Of a stretch of DNA of 6,149 bases, positions 6,085 to 6,149 are shown in pieces. The number at the start of each line of letters is the position of its first letter. Position 1 is the stretch's first letter. Under the pieces are notes generated by a model that worked only from the letters and a program-made list of their open reading frames with translations, was not told where the DNA came from and ran no database searches. The position numbers were made by a program, and so were the translations under genes. The DNA is from Candidatus Sumerlaeota bacterium (GTDB lineage Bacteria; UBP6; UBA1177), in the NCBI GenBank assembly GCA_007136595.1, contig SLGQ01000127.1, positions 1 to 6,149 on the forward strand, given 5' to 3'.

Positions 6085-6149
6085 GAAGTGACCGCTCTTT
6101 TCTTTTAAGGTCAAGGAAAAATTTTCACCTAATATTAATTTGACAAACA
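6085..6149. other. Right-edge intergenic stretch
   Basis: These 65 bases after the barrel gene's stop hold no open frame that I can support. TGACC (6089-6093) and GGTCA (6109-6113) could form a 5-bp stem with a 15-nt loop, but no T-run follows, so it is a poor terminator. TTGACA at 6140-6145 equals the -35 consensus, but a -10 box would fall beyond the edge, so a promoter for a following plus-strand gene cannot be tested here. Confidence 0.4.

Noticed and set aside
6089..6113. Intrinsic terminator after the barrel gene
   Set aside because: The stem is only 5 bp with a 15-nt loop, and purine-rich sequence follows instead of a T-run.

Overview
The window reads as chromosomal DNA from an AT-leaning, diderm (Gram-negative-type) bacterium. 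The diderm inference rests on a signal-peptide-bearing beta-strand-rich protein that looks like an outer-membrane barrel, and on a Wzx-type polysaccharide flippase. All four internal starts have good Shine-Dalgarno sequences, and the central promoter is close to the sigma-70 consensus (TTGACT/TATTAT). Both argue against Bacteroidota, even though the barrel protein recalls the DUF3078 family common there. I cannot name the phylum with confidence.

Layout. On the minus strand, read right to left, four genes lie in the same direction. They are a MOP-superfamily flippase (3511-4962), an asparagine-synthase-like protein (1760-3514), purF encoding amidophosphoribosyltransferase (257-1693), and the first 85 codons of mazG, which runs off the left edge (1-256). 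The flippase and asparagine-synthase-like genes overlap by ATGA. purF and mazG abut with no spacer (TGA|ATG). Only 66 bp separate the asparagine-synthase-like gene from purF, and I see no terminator there. On the plus strand, one gene (5092-6084) for an exported barrel-like protein diverges from the flippase. A compact region (about 4963-5091) between them carries back-to-back promoters.

How the genes may work together. The flippase and the asparagine-synthase-like protein form a translationally coupled pair of the kind found in surface-glycan loci. The flippase would move lipid-linked glycan across the inner membrane. The partner keeps a PP-loop (ATP-dependent adenylation) but has lost the N-terminal cysteine of a glutamine amidotransferase, so it is probably not a normal asparagine synthetase. 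purF (first step of de novo purine synthesis) and mazG (NTP pyrophosphohydrolase) form a nucleotide-metabolism pair.

Most notable points: (i) the flippase start is probably the TTG at 4962, because the longer reading frame begins inside the promoter -35 box; (ii) the purF leader holds two mutually exclusive stems, one of which pairs the purF Shine-Dalgarno; (iii) PurF combines an exposed Cys2 with no propeptide, a Bacillus-type Fe-S cysteine set, and an extra C-terminal CxxC; (iv) the asparagine-synthase-like protein is degenerate. I found no mobile element, CRISPR array, RNA gene or clearly novel multi-gene system.
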